NCBI GenBank assembly: GCA_040756735.1
Contig: JBFLYC010000016.1
Location: 5,627-69,626 of the forward strand
Direction of reading: 5' to 3'
Length of the DNA: 64,000 bases
Source: JBFLYC01 sp040756735
GTDB taxonomy: Bacteria; Bacillota; DSM-16504; Desulfitibacterales; Desulfitibacteraceae
Part shown: one piece after another, positions 16,530 through 26,525 of the stretch
Position numbering within the stretch: the stretch's first letter is position 1
Layout of the letters: each line of letters opens with the position of its first letter
Notes under the pieces: model-generated
What the model saw: only the letters and a program-made list of their open reading frames with translations
The model's database searches: none
Told to the model about the DNA's origin: nothing
Program-made: the position numbers and the translations under genes

Positions 16530-18396
16530 CAATGTCCCCCCTTCCATTAGGGTCAACTTGCCTCTTAGATTCATTGTTTTTAAAATGCTGCCATTCTTTT
16601 TGGATTTCCATGAGATTTACGACCAAGGCATCAATTATTTCTTTACGCCCTTGCTCCTCAGCTGCAGCTATTTCTCGGCGAATACTTTCTACTTGCTGCT
16701 TGTACCAATTGTTTTTAAGGTTAATGATACAGTCCTGCAAGGAATATCCATCATAAGAAGTATTAATTATTTCAGACAAATAATTTTGATGTTCTTCGGA
16801 CAAACTAAGATAAAAGCCAGATAATTTATATTTATCACATGTTTCAAGGTTATTTACATAATTAAATAATTTTTCTATGACATGTTTGGTTCTGGTGTCA
16901 TGTAAAAGGCCAATACCCAATTTCTCCATGAACCAACCAATTTTTTCAGGGTTTTCTAACAAGTATTTAATAACCACCTTTTCGGTTTTGTTTCTTACAG
17001 TAGATAATAATATATGGTCCTCTTTGCTATTATTCCTTATTTTTTCCTTATTATCCCTGCAGATTCCATTTTTATACAAACTGCTTGTTCCCTGAGCAAT
17101 TTCTGCCATGATTGATTGCTCACTAACACCTAAGCGTGCGGCAAGCAGTCTGACATAGTATTCCTTTTCTACCACACTTGTAAGACTAGAAATATCCCCT
17201 GATACAAAACTAATAATCTCTTTCATACCATCCGGGGAACTGGCGTTAAAAGTACTTATGGCCAGCTTGATTTTATACTCAATATAAGGTAAAGTTCTCG
17301 TGCGGAGTAACTCCATAAATCTTTCGGAACCATGCTGTCTAATAAAATCATCAGGGTCTGTCTCGCCTGGAAAACTCAAAACACTAACTGCACAGTCATT
17401 CCCCGTTAAAACATTCAAACCCCTTAACGCTGCTTCCTGACCTGCCTTGTCAGCATCATAAGCAACTACCACATTTTTTGTATATCTTTTAATCAAACGA
17501 GCATGTTCCTGTGAAAAAGCTGTTCCCAGGCTGGCTACAACATTTTTAACCCCATGTTGATGGCAGGTAATTACATCCATATATCCTTCAACCAAAATTA
17601 CATTATCATGCTTTCTTATTTCACTTTTTGCCCAATTTAATCCATAGAGAATTCTACTTTTTTGAAAAATTTTAGTCTCAGGACTATTCAAATACTTGGG
17701 TCCTTGTCCTTTATCGTCAATAACACGACCTCCAAACCCCACTACCACATCATGTTGATCAAAAATAGGAAAAATAAGTCTGTTCCTAAATCTGTCGTAA
17801 AAACCTGTATTGTTAGGTTTAGTATTGATCAATCCAGCTTCTAAAAGCCTTTGCGGGGAAATTCCATGTTTTATTGTCATCCATTTATATAAACCATCCC
17901 AGACATTTAAGGTATATCCCAATTTATATTCCAAAGCTGCTTGCTTTGTGATTCCCCTTTTCTGCAAATAGGTTATTGCAGGTATACCCTCTTTGGTATG
18001 CCATAGATTGTTTATAAAATAATTCTGGGCCAATATATTAACTTTAATCAAATCTTCCCTGTCATGATCAACTTTAGTTACTAATCTATCATCTTCTAAA
18101 GTGACTCCTGCCTTTGAAGATAAAAACTCAACCGCTTCTCTGAAAGAAAAGTTTTCTATCCTCATCAAAAAGGAAAAAAGGTTGCCACCTGCACCACACC
18201 CAAAACAATAAAAAAGTCCTTGAGTAGGATCAACTGAAAAAGATGGTGTGTCTTCAGCATGAAAAGGACAAAGCCCAACTAAATTCTTACCACGTGCTTT
18301 TAGAGTAACATATTGAGAAAAAACCTGTACTGCAGAAACCTTCTCCAATATCTCCTGAAGCTTCTCTTCAGGAACAAATCCGGCCACCTTGATCAC
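16513..18396 (-). CDS. dnaG: DNA primase
   Basis: A 627-aa replicative primase. It has a CHC2-type zinc finger (C43, H46, C64, C67 in GLCPFH...FYCFGCG). The TOPRIM domain carries the catalytic E270 in LVEGYMD and D314/D316 in VAYDADKAG. The C-terminal region (about 430-627) would bind the DnaB-type helicase. The frame starts at a GTG; a second GTG three codons later (giving MAGFVPEE) is better placed relative to AAGGTGA. It is followed by overlapping rpoD, while dgt lies upstream beyond a 540-base spacer. Confidence 0.96.
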   Translation of the reverse strand: MIKVAGFVPEEKLQEILEKVSAVQVFSQYVTLKARGKNLVGLCPFHAEDTPSFSVDPTQGLFYCFGCGAGGNLFSFLMRIENFSFREAVEFLSSKAGVTLEDDRLVTKVDHDREDLIKVNILAQNYFINNLWHTKEGIPAITYLQKRGITKQAALEYKLGYTLNVWDGLYKWMTIKHGISPQRLLEAGLINTKPNNTGFYDRFRNRLIFPIFDQHDVVVGFGGRVIDDKGQGPKYLNSPETKIFQKSRILYGLNWAKSEIRKHDNVILVEGYMDVITCHQHGVKNVVASLGTAFSQEHARLIKRYTKNVVVAYDADKAGQEAALRGLNVLTGNDCAVSVLSFPGETDPDDFIRQHGSERFMELLRTRTLPYIEYKIKLAISTFNASSPDGMKEIISFVSGDISSLTSVVEKEYYVRLLAARLGVSEQSIMAEIAQGTSSLYKNGICRDNKEKIRNNSKEDHILLSTVRNKTEKVVIKYLLENPEKIGWFMEKLGIGLLHDTRTKHVIEKLFNYVNNLETCDKYKLSGFYLSLSEEHQNYLSEIINTSYDGYSLQDCIINLKNNWYKQQVESIRREIAAAEEQGRKEIIDALVVNLMEIQKEWQHFKNNESKRQVDPNGRGDIGEGRK

Positions 18397-18938
18397 CTTG
18401 ATTGCTCATTCAAAACTATAATAATATTTATATATTTACTTCGCCAAAAGTCTTTTAAGTCCTTCTTTTAAATGGAAGGAGACACAACTCATATATATCC
18501 AGCGGACACAATTTAAGCGAGGAATGTCCCAATTATAAAGGTGCAATATGAGCAGTACCCCCCCCTACTTCAAACTTCCTACTTCCAGCATTGCAAATAT
18601 CCAAATTTTGTAATACACGATAAGGATATGAGTAAACAATGCTAATATTTATTCTATACCTTTGCCTGTTTTCCTTCTAATTGTCGAATCATTGGAGAAT
18701 TTTTCTTAAGATGAAAAAACGAGTACATTATGCAGAAAGTGAGAGATGGATATTCCACTTTCCATTTCCAACTTCCAGGTACTGGGAATGTCCCTAAATT
18801 ACAAAAAGAAGGAGCAAAGCGCCTCTTCGCCAGTCAAACTATTTAGGTATTGACTAAATACCTAACAGAATGCTTTACTCCTTCTTAATAAATATTATTC
18901 TCATCACAGTATGCAATTATACATTAAGAACAAATAAT
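18397..18938. other. 540-base spacer between dgt and dnaG with degenerate repeats
   Basis: No credible gene. It holds a decayed copy of the GGGGACA hairpin (about 18476-18535, GGAGACACA ... GAGGAATGTCCC), fragments of ACTTCC/TACTTCC direct repeats (about 18565-18590 and 18755-18778), a lone GGGAATGTCCC half-site near 18784, and the inverted-repeat element described separately at 18800-18890. The mosaic of partial repeats suggests repeated insertion and decay. Confidence 0.7.
18800..18890 (-). terminator. Two-layer inverted-repeat element, probable dgt terminator
   Basis: Arms at 18806-18820 and 18872-18886 pair over 15 positions with one mismatch (AAGAAGGAG.AAAGC type). Inside them lies a perfect 9-bp hairpin, TTAGGTATT-GACTA-AATACCTAA (18843-18865), and a short GCG/CGC stem. 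On the minus strand the outer stem runs into CTTCTTTTTGT, so it could terminate dgt, whose stop is at 18939. It is much larger than an ordinary terminator. Confidence 0.65.
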
Positions 18939-19955
18939 TTAGTAATAATTTCTTTGAAAACCTAGAGGTACAAAAAACTTTTGGTAAGTTGCAATAGCAT
19001 AACGGTCAGTCATGCCTGCAATATAATCCACAATTATCCTGCGTAAACAATGTTCATCCTTCATTAAAACCTTCATGTAAAATTCTTCAGGCATTTGTTC
19101 TGGATACTCCAAAAAATAATGATATAATTCCTGTACTAATCTCATTACTTTCTTCTCTTCAGCTTTAGCTGCAGAGCCAATGTAAACGTTTTCAAACAAG
19201 AAACTACGTAGTTCTTGCATGGCTGAAGAGATTACCGGACTCATGGTGATATAGGGCTTATCTCTACTTGCTTCAATCATATCCTTAACCATGGTATTAA
19301 TTCTTTCCCGGTGATAGAACCCTAAAATTTCAAGGCAGTTCTTCGGTAATGAATCCATGGAGATAATCCCTGCTCTCAAAGCGTCGTCAATATCGTGATT
19401 AATATAGGCTATTCTGTCAGCAGTCCTGACAATTTGCCCCTCCAAACTAAAAGGAATATCATCTCCGGTATGATTTGCAATACCATCTCTTACCTCTACG
19501 GTCAAGTTTAACCCATTACCCTCTTCAAGTTCCTCCACTACTCTCAAGCTCTGTAAATTATGCTTAAATCCTTCAGGATGTACCTGCCTTAAGGCTTCCT
19601 CCCCGGCATGGCCAAAAGGTGTATGTCCTAAATCATGACCTAAAGCAATAGCTTCCGTGAGGTCCTCATTTAATCTTAAAGCTCTGGCGATGGTCCTCGC
19701 TATTTGGCTTACTTCAAGGGTATGGGTCAATCTAGTCCTAAAATGATCCCCCTCTGGAGCGATAAAAACCTGAGTTTTATGCTTTAATCGCCTGAAAGCC
19801 TTACTGTGAATAATCCTGTCCCTATCTCTTTGAAATTCTGTTCTTACTTCACAAAAAAGTTCTTTTTCTTTTCGTCCCCGTGTAGCCTTTGAAGTACATG
19901 CATAAGGTGAAAGCCACAGGTTTTCATACTCTTCAAATTGTTCCCTAAGAGACAT
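18939..19955 (-). CDS. dgt: Deoxyguanosinetriphosphate triphosphohydrolase-like HD protein
   Basis: A 338-aa HD-domain phosphohydrolase that would cleave dGTP or other dNTPs to nucleoside and tripolyphosphate. The metal ligands are visible in FRTRLTHTLEVSQIARTIAR (about 72-91) and AIALGHDLGHTPFGHAGEEAL (about 102-122), with a third ligand in the INHDIDD box. Length fits the short clostridial type-2 subfamily. It lies 15 bases after tatC in the same direction. Confidence 0.92.
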   Translation of the reverse strand: MSLREQFEEYENLWLSPYACTSKATRGRKEKELFCEVRTEFQRDRDRIIHSKAFRRLKHKTQVFIAPEGDHFRTRLTHTLEVSQIARTIARALRLNEDLTEAIALGHDLGHTPFGHAGEEALRQVHPEGFKHNLQSLRVVEELEEGNGLNLTVEVRDGIANHTGDDIPFSLEGQIVRTADRIAYINHDIDDALRAGIISMDSLPKNCLEILGFYHRERINTMVKDMIEASRDKPYITMSPVISSAMQELRSFLFENVYIGSAAKAEEKKVMRLVQELYHYFLEYPEQMPEEFYMKVLMKDEHCLRRIIVDYIAGMTDRYAIATYQKFFVPLGFQRNYY

Positions 19956-19970
19956 GACACCCTCCTAATG

Positions 19971-20699
19971 CTATTCTTCATCCTCATTTACCTTTCTGCG
20001 AAGCAGCCAACTGAATACTATGCTGATTTCATACAACAGAATCACTGGGCCGGCCATCAATAATTGAGATACAACATCTGCTGGTGTTAATACAGCTGAA
20101 ATTATAAAAATTATTAAGATAGCATATTTTCTTTTTGCCTTAAAAAACCTGTAATCAGCAACCCCAATACGTGATAGAAATATCACTGCCAAGGGCAGTT
20201 GAAACACCAGGCCAAAAGGCACTAAAAAACCTAATACAAAAGATACATATCTGGCAAAGGACAACATGGCTAATAATTCTTTACCACCTTGAGCAATGAA
20301 GAATATTAGTGCAAAAGGCAGAACTACATAATAACCAAATAGCACTCCAACTACAAACAAAAAGGCTGAAATCGGCGTAATGGTTAAAACATATTTCTTT
20401 TCATGGGTATAGAGAGCAGGCAAGATAAAACTCCAAATCTGCCAAGTACTAAAAGGTAGTGTAATAACAGCGCCAGACAGTATGCTGATCTTTAGCTTAG
20501 TCATAAAAGCTTCAGTCACAGTAAGCTGTACAAGAGAGATGTTTTTACCATCTAACGGGGCTGTTATGAACTGCAAAACCAAGTCCTCAAAAAAAATGTA
20601 GCTTATAACTGTACCCAAAAGGATAAATAAAAAAATCTTAATAATGATTTTTCGTAGTTCTTCCAGGTGTTCTAATAAAGTCATGGACTCTTTCGCCAT
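19971..20699 (-). CDS. tatC: Sec-independent translocase subunit TatC
   Basis: A 242-aa membrane protein with six hydrophobic segments. It opens with MTLLEHLEELRK, the conserved cytosolic motif that binds twin-arginine signal peptides, and has the FLxP-type loop after helix three. The start at 20699 is set by AAAGGAG seven bases before the ATG; the longer frame starts at a GTG inside that site. No tatA gene is visible in the window, so its partner must be elsewhere. Confidence 0.93.
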   Translation of the reverse strand: MAKESMTLLEHLEELRKIIIKIFLFILLGTVISYIFFEDLVLQFITAPLDGKNISLVQLTVTEAFMTKLKISILSGAVITLPFSTWQIWSFILPALYTHEKKYVLTITPISAFLFVVGVLFGYYVVLPFALIFFIAQGGKELLAMLSFARYVSFVLGFLVPFGLVFQLPLAVIFLSRIGVADYRFFKAKRKYAILIIFIISAVLTPADVVSQLLMAGPVILLYEISIVFSWLLRRKVNEDEE

Positions 20700-20808
20700 T
20701 GAAATGCTCCTTTCACTCACACCTGTCTCTTATCTTTATTTTAATTACTTTCTTCTAAAATAGCAAAAATTTTTGATGATCCATCTCAAACAGCTTGGCT
20801 ACATTTAT

Positions 20809-20841
20809 AGGGCTATCTCTCATCAGCGGAAAGATAGCCCT
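20809..20841. terminator. Strong hairpin downstream of ppdK
   Basis: Perfect 10-bp stem AGGGCTATCT/AGATAGCCCT with a 13-base loop, 11 bases beyond the ppdK stop. It lacks a clear T-run on the minus strand, so it may act as a transcript-stabilising or factor-dependent 3' end rather than a classic terminator. Confidence 0.5.
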
Positions 20842-20851
20842 AGCCATGTAT

Positions 20852-23518
20852 TTAAAACCCTTGATATTTCTGGCCTTTTTCCATCTTGATGTTGGCTTGA
20901 GCCGCCGCAAGTCTGGCCACGGGCACCCTGTAGGGAGAACAGCTTACAAAGTCTAAGCCTATTAACTGGCAATACTCTATGGAGTTGGGGTCTCCACCAT
21001 GCTCTCCGCAAATGCCAATCAACAAATCTTCCCTGCTGGCTCTTCCTTTGGTTACAGCCATCTCCATCAACCGCCCCACACCAGCTCTATCTAATACTAC
21101 AAAAGGATTTTCCTTAAGTATTTTCTTATCCATGTAGCTGTATAGGAACTTGCCCTCGGCATCATCCCTGCTAAAACCCAGACAGGTTTGAGTCAAATCA
21201 TTTGTGCCAAAGGAAAAGAAATCCGCAACCTGGGCTATTTCACCAGCTGTAGCGCATGCTCTTGGAACTTCAATCATAGTACCTACTGTATATTCGATCT
21301 TTTGATCCGTCTCATCTTTAATTTTTTTGGCTACCTCATCAATCAATTTTTTAAGAATAGCAAGTTCATTTACATCCATCACCAAGGGAATCTCAATTTC
21401 AGGCAGGACTCTTATGCCTTCCTTTGCAAGCTGTGCAGCAGCTCGAAAGACTGCTTCAGCCTGCATGGCATAGATCTCAGGAAAAGTAATAGCTAATCTG
21501 CACCCCCTATGACCCAGCATAGGGTTGCTTTCAGAGAGATTTTTAACCTTGGTAAATACTGCTTCCTTTTCTTTAATTGCAGATGGGGAAGCACCCATAC
21601 ATCTCATTTTTACTAACTCTTCAAGTAGTTCTTCTTTGTCAGGTAAAAATTCATGCAAGGGAGGATCTAATAACCGTATTGTAACTGGATAACCCTGCAT
21701 GGCCTTTAGTATTCCATAGAAATCACTTTGTTGAATTGGAAGGAGACCTTCTAGAGCAGCTGTTCTTTCTTCAAGAGTAGAAGCGAGAATCATCTTTTGC
21801 ATTAAGGGCAGCCTTTCCGGACCCATAAACATGTGCTCCGTCCTGCATAGACCTATACCTTTAGCTCCAAACTCCCTTGCCCTGGCTGCGTCATCCGGAG
21901 TATCTGCATTAGCTCTCACGCCTAATGTACGTATCTCATCAGCCCATTCCAACAGAAGTTTGAACTCACTGCTAAGAGCTGGCTGTAAAAGCACAACCTC
22001 CCCTTCAATTACATGACCGGTGGAACCATCAATGGAAATGATTTCTCCCTTGGTAAAGCTCTTTTCACCTATAGACACCTGCTGACCCTGGTAATCAATC
22101 TTAAGCTGGTCGCAACCGCAAACACATGGTTTACCCATACCTCTGGCTACCACTGCGGCATGGCTGGTCATACCTCCCCTGGCAGTAAGAATACCTTGTG
22201 AGCAAATTATGCCATGTAGATCATCCGGAGTAGTCTCATTTCTTACCAGAATCACCTTTGCCCCTTGCCCTGCCAAATGCTCTGCCTCATCTGCATCAAA
22301 AACAATTTGCCCTGATGCTGCACCTGGTGAAGCAGGAAGCCCCTTTGCAATAGCATTTATGCGAGCATTGGGATCTACCGTAGGATGAAGCATTTGATCA
22401 ATCTGGCTTGGGTCTATCCGGCTAATGGCTTCTTCCTTGGAAATTAATCCTTCTCTGACCATATCCACAGCAATCTTTACAGAAGCTGCGGCAGTCCTTT
22501 TACCGCTCCTGGTTTGCAGTATATATACCTTGCCCTTTTCTATGGTAAATTCAATATCCTGCATATCCCGGTAATGTCTTTCCAGCAGTTTACAGATATC
22601 TGTAAAGCGCTTATAAGCATGGGGCATATCTTTTTTCAATTTTTCTATAGGCTGGGGGGTCCTAATTCCGGCTACTACATCCTCACCCTGGGCATTTACA
22701 AGGTATTCTCCATATAATTCCTTTACCCCAGTTGAAGGGTTCCTGGTAAAGGCGACACCTGTTCCGCTGGTACTGCCCATATTACCAAATACCATGGATT
22801 GAATGTTTACCGCAGTGCCTATATGCTCGGGGATTTTGTTTAACTTACGGTAAAGTTTTGCCCTGGAATTATTCCAGGAATTAAAGACAGCTTGAACTGC
22901 CATAATTAATTGTTCCGTGGGATCTTGCGGAAAAACCTGCCCGGTCTTGACCTTTATTAAAGCTTTATATTCTTCAACAATCTCCTCCAAAGCATTGGCA
23001 GGAAGTTGATGATCCTGCACAACCCCATATTTCTCTTTGTATGAGCGAAGGATACCTTCAAAACTAATATGTTCTATACCTAAAACCACATCTGAGAACA
23101 TGGTTATAAATCTTCTATAGCAATCAAATGCAAAGTTTTCACTACCCGTTAATTCACTCAAACCAATCACAGTATTGTCATTTAATCCAAGGTTTAAGAT
23201 GGTATCCATCATACCCGGCATAGAGACAGCAGCGCCTGAACGAACTGAAACTAAAAGGGGATTTTCACGCAATCCAAATCCCTTTCCTGTATCCTCTTCT
23301 AAAAGCTTGATGTGTTCTGTAATCTGTTCCTTAAGTGTTTCTGGAAACTTTTCTCCTGCTTTATAATAGTCCCTGCATGCTTCGGTACTTATTGTCATTC
23401 CTGGAGGAACCGGTAGACCTATGTTGGTCATCTCGGCAAGATTAGCTCCTTTTCCTCCAAGTAGGGACTTCATCTCCTTGTTCCCCTCACAAAACTTATA
23501 TATATACTTCTTAATCAT
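20852..23518 (-). CDS. ppdK: Pyruvate, phosphate dikinase
   Basis: An 888-aa three-domain enzyme interconverting pyruvate + ATP + Pi and PEP + AMP + PPi. The N-terminal ATP-grasp domain begins LLGGKGANLAEMTNIGLPVPPG. The swivelling phosphohistidine domain has the catalytic His in ARGGMTSHAAVVARGMG. The TIM-barrel domain contains FSFGTNDLTQ and the catalytic Cys in GICGEHGGDP. The ATG at 23518 follows GGGGGAGAA and overlaps the stop of the regulator gene upstream. In anaerobes the enzyme often works in glycolysis or gluconeogenesis with PPi. Confidence 0.97.
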   Translation of the reverse strand: MIKKYIYKFCEGNKEMKSLLGGKGANLAEMTNIGLPVPPGMTISTEACRDYYKAGEKFPETLKEQITEHIKLLEEDTGKGFGLRENPLLVSVRSGAAVSMPGMMDTILNLGLNDNTVIGLSELTGSENFAFDCYRRFITMFSDVVLGIEHISFEGILRSYKEKYGVVQDHQLPANALEEIVEEYKALIKVKTGQVFPQDPTEQLIMAVQAVFNSWNNSRAKLYRKLNKIPEHIGTAVNIQSMVFGNMGSTSGTGVAFTRNPSTGVKELYGEYLVNAQGEDVVAGIRTPQPIEKLKKDMPHAYKRFTDICKLLERHYRDMQDIEFTIEKGKVYILQTRSGKRTAAASVKIAVDMVREGLISKEEAISRIDPSQIDQMLHPTVDPNARINAIAKGLPASPGAASGQIVFDADEAEHLAGQGAKVILVRNETTPDDLHGIICSQGILTARGGMTSHAAVVARGMGKPCVCGCDQLKIDYQGQQVSIGEKSFTKGEIISIDGSTGHVIEGEVVLLQPALSSEFKLLLEWADEIRTLGVRANADTPDDAARAREFGAKGIGLCRTEHMFMGPERLPLMQKMILASTLEERTAALEGLLPIQQSDFYGILKAMQGYPVTIRLLDPPLHEFLPDKEELLEELVKMRCMGASPSAIKEKEAVFTKVKNLSESNPMLGHRGCRLAITFPEIYAMQAEAVFRAAAQLAKEGIRVLPEIEIPLVMDVNELAILKKLIDEVAKKIKDETDQKIEYTVGTMIEVPRACATAGEIAQVADFFSFGTNDLTQTCLGFSRDDAEGKFLYSYMDKKILKENPFVVLDRAGVGRLMEMAVTKGRASREDLLIGICGEHGGDPNSIEYCQLIGLDFVSCSPYRVPVARLAAAQANIKMEKGQKYQGF

Positions 23519-24317
23519 AAATTCTCCCCCCATTAAATATCTCAACTATCTTACTGGCGGTTTCTTCTACAGCTTTATTTGTCACATTGATCACAGGACA
23601 ACCAAGCCTTTTCATAATTTTATCTGAGTACTCCAACTCTTTTATTATCCTGTCAATGGCGGCATAATTTGCATGTGAACTCAGTCCTAGAGTTTTTAGT
23701 CTTTCCTTACGAATCTCAAAAAGGTGCTGGGGATCTATTATTAACCCTATTACCTTATGAGCAACTTTGAATAGTTCCTCTGGAGGCGGTACTTCTGGAA
23801 CCAACGGGACATTAGCGCATTTTATTCGCTTATGTGCCAGGTACATGCTCAAAGGAGTCTTGGAAGTACGTGAAACCCCTATTAAAACAATATCTGCTTC
23901 CAAAAGACCTTTAGAGTTTTTCCCATCATCATATTTAACTGCAAATTCTATGGCTTCAACCCTTTTGAAGTACTGTTCATCCAGTTTTCTAAGTAAACCT
24001 GGTTCTAATTTCGGAGCCACAGCAGTAATTGTGCCCATAGCCTGAAGCATTGGTGTTAATATGTCAACTGCAACCAAACCTGAACGGGAGACCAATTCCT
24101 CCAGGTATTCTCTAAGTTCGGGGATCACCAGGGTATATGCAATTACACAATTGAAACCTTCCGCCTTATCTACAATTTCCTTTATCTGCTGTTTGTTATT
24201 CACATAAGGAAAGCGCCTTATTTCTATACTAGTTAAATCAAATTGGCCGGCAACTGCTTTAACTACTAACTCAGCTGTCTCTCCCAATGAATCTGATATT
24301 ACAAATACTTTTGGCAA
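23511..24317 (-). CDS. PPDK regulatory kinase/phosphotransferase (DUF299)
   Basis: A 268-aa bifunctional enzyme that inactivates PPDK by ADP-dependent threonine phosphorylation and reactivates it by Pi-dependent removal. The N-terminus VFVISDSLGETAELVVKA and the P-loop GVSRTSKT at 147-154 are the family signature. It is translationally coupled to ppdK directly downstream, which supports PPDK rather than PEP synthase as substrate. The start TTG has a poor ribosome site, so a nearby alternative is possible. Confidence 0.93.
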   Translation of the reverse strand: MPKVFVISDSLGETAELVVKAVAGQFDLTSIEIRRFPYVNNKQQIKEIVDKAEGFNCVIAYTLVIPELREYLEELVSRSGLVAVDILTPMLQAMGTITAVAPKLEPGLLRKLDEQYFKRVEAIEFAVKYDDGKNSKGLLEADIVLIGVSRTSKTPLSMYLAHKRIKCANVPLVPEVPPPEELFKVAHKVIGLIIDPQHLFEIRKERLKTLGLSSHANYAAIDRIIKELEYSDKIMKRLGCPVINVTNKAVEETASKIVEIFNGGRIYD

Positions 24318-24449
24318 CCCTTTATTAATAATTTAAAATCACCCCCAAATTTCATCAAAGTAAAAATCTTAATATTGTTATGTCTCCTGGTTATCCTACT
24401 TTTCATTCTATAAGACAATAAAGCAAAATAGGACCAAAAAGTGTATTTC

Positions 24450-26525
24450 TTACAACAGCTTAGACAAATCTCCAAAAGGTTTTAAATAATCTACTAAGGC
24501 CTTTAACATGGCCAGACGATTATTCTTAATTGCTTCATCCTTATCCATGACCATTACTTTTTCAAAGTAGTCATCAATATAATATTTTAAACTCACAAAC
24601 CCTTCTAAAATATCTGCATATAACCTGTTGTTCCACAACATACAGGATTTTTCCTGCAAGGTCTTGAAACGTTCCCATAAGATTTTCTCTGCTGCATGTG
24701 CAAATAAGCTTTCATTAAGTGTAGAAGTGGTAGCATTTTTACCAAGGTTCGCTGCCCTGGTGTAGGCTGTAATCAATTCCTCATACATGGAGTTGCTTTT
24801 AAATTCCATCAGAGCCTGGGCTTTAGCCAATGTTTCAGTAATATTGTCCCAGTTTCCATCCAATACACAGTTGACCACATCATAGTTAATGCCTTTTTCT
24901 TCCAATAAATTGGCAAGTCTCTGTTTAAAAAATTCCAGAACAGCTGAAATTACTTCCTCTTTATCAATCTTAAGCCCCTGAAGTTCATATACTTCTAAGG
25001 TCTTTTTAATTAACTCGGGTAATTTAATATCCAATTGTCCGGCAGATATTATTAAACAAATTCCATAAGCTTGCCTTCTTAAAGCATATGGGTCACCTGA
25101 GCCGGTAGGTCTTATACCGGTTGCGAAGCAACCTCCTATGACATCTATTTTATCTGAAATAGCTACCACTGTTCCCGCCGTTGTTACCGGCAGGTCATCC
25201 CCTGCATACCTTGGTTGGTAATGCTCCTTAATGGCCAAAGCTACTTCTTCCACTTCCTTATAATATAAAGCATAGTAATAGCCCATTATTCCCTGCAGTT
25301 CAGGAAACTCATAAACCATATTTGAAACCAAATCTGCCTTGGCCAAATGGGCTGCTCTTGACACCTGTTCCCTGGCCAAGGGAGACAGACCTAACTTATT
25401 AGACAGGAAATGCGCTATTTGTTGTATCCTCTGCACCCTTTGGTACATGGTTCCAAGCTTTTCCTGGAAAACCACCGACTTTAATTGCATCAATTTATCT
25501 TCCAGTTTGGTTTTTACATCCTCTTTGTAGAAAAACTTAGCATCATTTAGCCTTGCCTCTAAAACTTTCTCATTCCCTGCAGCCACTATGGCTAGATGAC
25601 TTGCATCACCGTTTCTGACGGTGATGAATTTGGGTAAAAGTCCAGCACTACTTTTTTCCCATAAGGGAAAGTACTTCTGGTGTTCCTTCATCACTGTAAT
25701 AAGTACCTCTTGGGGAAGCTCCAAATAACTGCTGTTATAATTTCCACATAAGGCTGTAGGATATTCTAAAAGATAGGTAATCTCTTCTAAAAGCTCAGGG
25801 TCTGGTTCAACCCTACCACCTTCGCCAGCAGCTAATTCATTTATTTGTTTCCAGACTAGTTCTTTTCGCTCATGCTGGTTTACTATTACATACTGCTCTT
25901 TTAGTACATTAAAAAAGCTTCCGACATCTGTGACTTCCACTCTTCCCTGACCTAAAAAACGGTGACCCCAGGTAAGCCTGTCAGATGCTACACCCTCAAT
26001 TTCCAAAGGGATCACATCTTCACCATAGAGACACAAAAGCCACCTGATAGGCCTTACAAAACGAATGTTTAAATATGACCAGCGCATGGTCTTTGGAAAG
26101 TCCAGACTCAAAATTAGCCCTGGCAGAATATTGGGAAATAACTCCCTGATATTTTTCCCTTCCTGTTTAATTATCGCAAACAAGTAACTTCCACCCTGAG
26201 TTTCTTTAATAATCAATTCATTTAACGAAACGCCCTGGCTCCTGGCAAAACCCTCAGCTGCTTTAGTATAATTTCCATGAACATCAAAAGCAGCCTTGGC
26301 TGATGGACCCTTTTTTTCCTCAACAAGCCCTTCTCCCACTTCATGCAAATCTTTAATATATAGGACCAATCTTCTAGGTGTTCCATATGCTGTAACTTCC
26401 TTGTATATAAGTCGCTCTCTTTTTAAAATTTCTTCCGCCTTTTCTTTTAATTCCTTCAAAGCCCCTGGCATAAAACGGGCTGGAATTTCTTCAGTTCCTA
26501 TTTCCAATAAAAAATCTTTACTCAT
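24450..26525 (-). CDS. glyS: Glycyl-tRNA synthetase beta subunit
   Basis: A 691-aa beta chain of the alpha2beta2 glycyl-tRNA synthetase. It opens with FLLEIGTEEIPARFMPGAL and contains the large tRNA-contacting core (RFVRPIRWL, HRFLGQG, DKIDVIGGCF) and a C-terminal anticodon-binding helical region. It overlaps glyQ by four bases (ATGA), so the two subunits are translationally coupled and both lie under the T-box leader upstream of glyQ. Confidence 0.97.
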   Translation of the reverse strand: MSKDFLLEIGTEEIPARFMPGALKELKEKAEEILKRERLIYKEVTAYGTPRRLVLYIKDLHEVGEGLVEEKKGPSAKAAFDVHGNYTKAAEGFARSQGVSLNELIIKETQGGSYLFAIIKQEGKNIRELFPNILPGLILSLDFPKTMRWSYLNIRFVRPIRWLLCLYGEDVIPLEIEGVASDRLTWGHRFLGQGRVEVTDVGSFFNVLKEQYVIVNQHERKELVWKQINELAAGEGGRVEPDPELLEEITYLLEYPTALCGNYNSSYLELPQEVLITVMKEHQKYFPLWEKSSAGLLPKFITVRNGDASHLAIVAAGNEKVLEARLNDAKFFYKEDVKTKLEDKLMQLKSVVFQEKLGTMYQRVQRIQQIAHFLSNKLGLSPLAREQVSRAAHLAKADLVSNMVYEFPELQGIMGYYYALYYKEVEEVALAIKEHYQPRYAGDDLPVTTAGTVVAISDKIDVIGGCFATGIRPTGSGDPYALRRQAYGICLIISAGQLDIKLPELIKKTLEVYELQGLKIDKEEVISAVLEFFKQRLANLLEEKGINYDVVNCVLDGNWDNITETLAKAQALMEFKSNSMYEELITAYTRAANLGKNATTSTLNESLFAHAAEKILWERFKTLQEKSCMLWNNRLYADILEGFVSLKYYIDDYFEKVMVMDKDEAIKNNRLAMLKALVDYLKPFGDLSKLL

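Noticed and set aside
20823..21011. 62-codon minus-strand frame at the ppdK end
   Set aside because: Alternative frame of the ppdK C-terminus, which is intact to its normal end.
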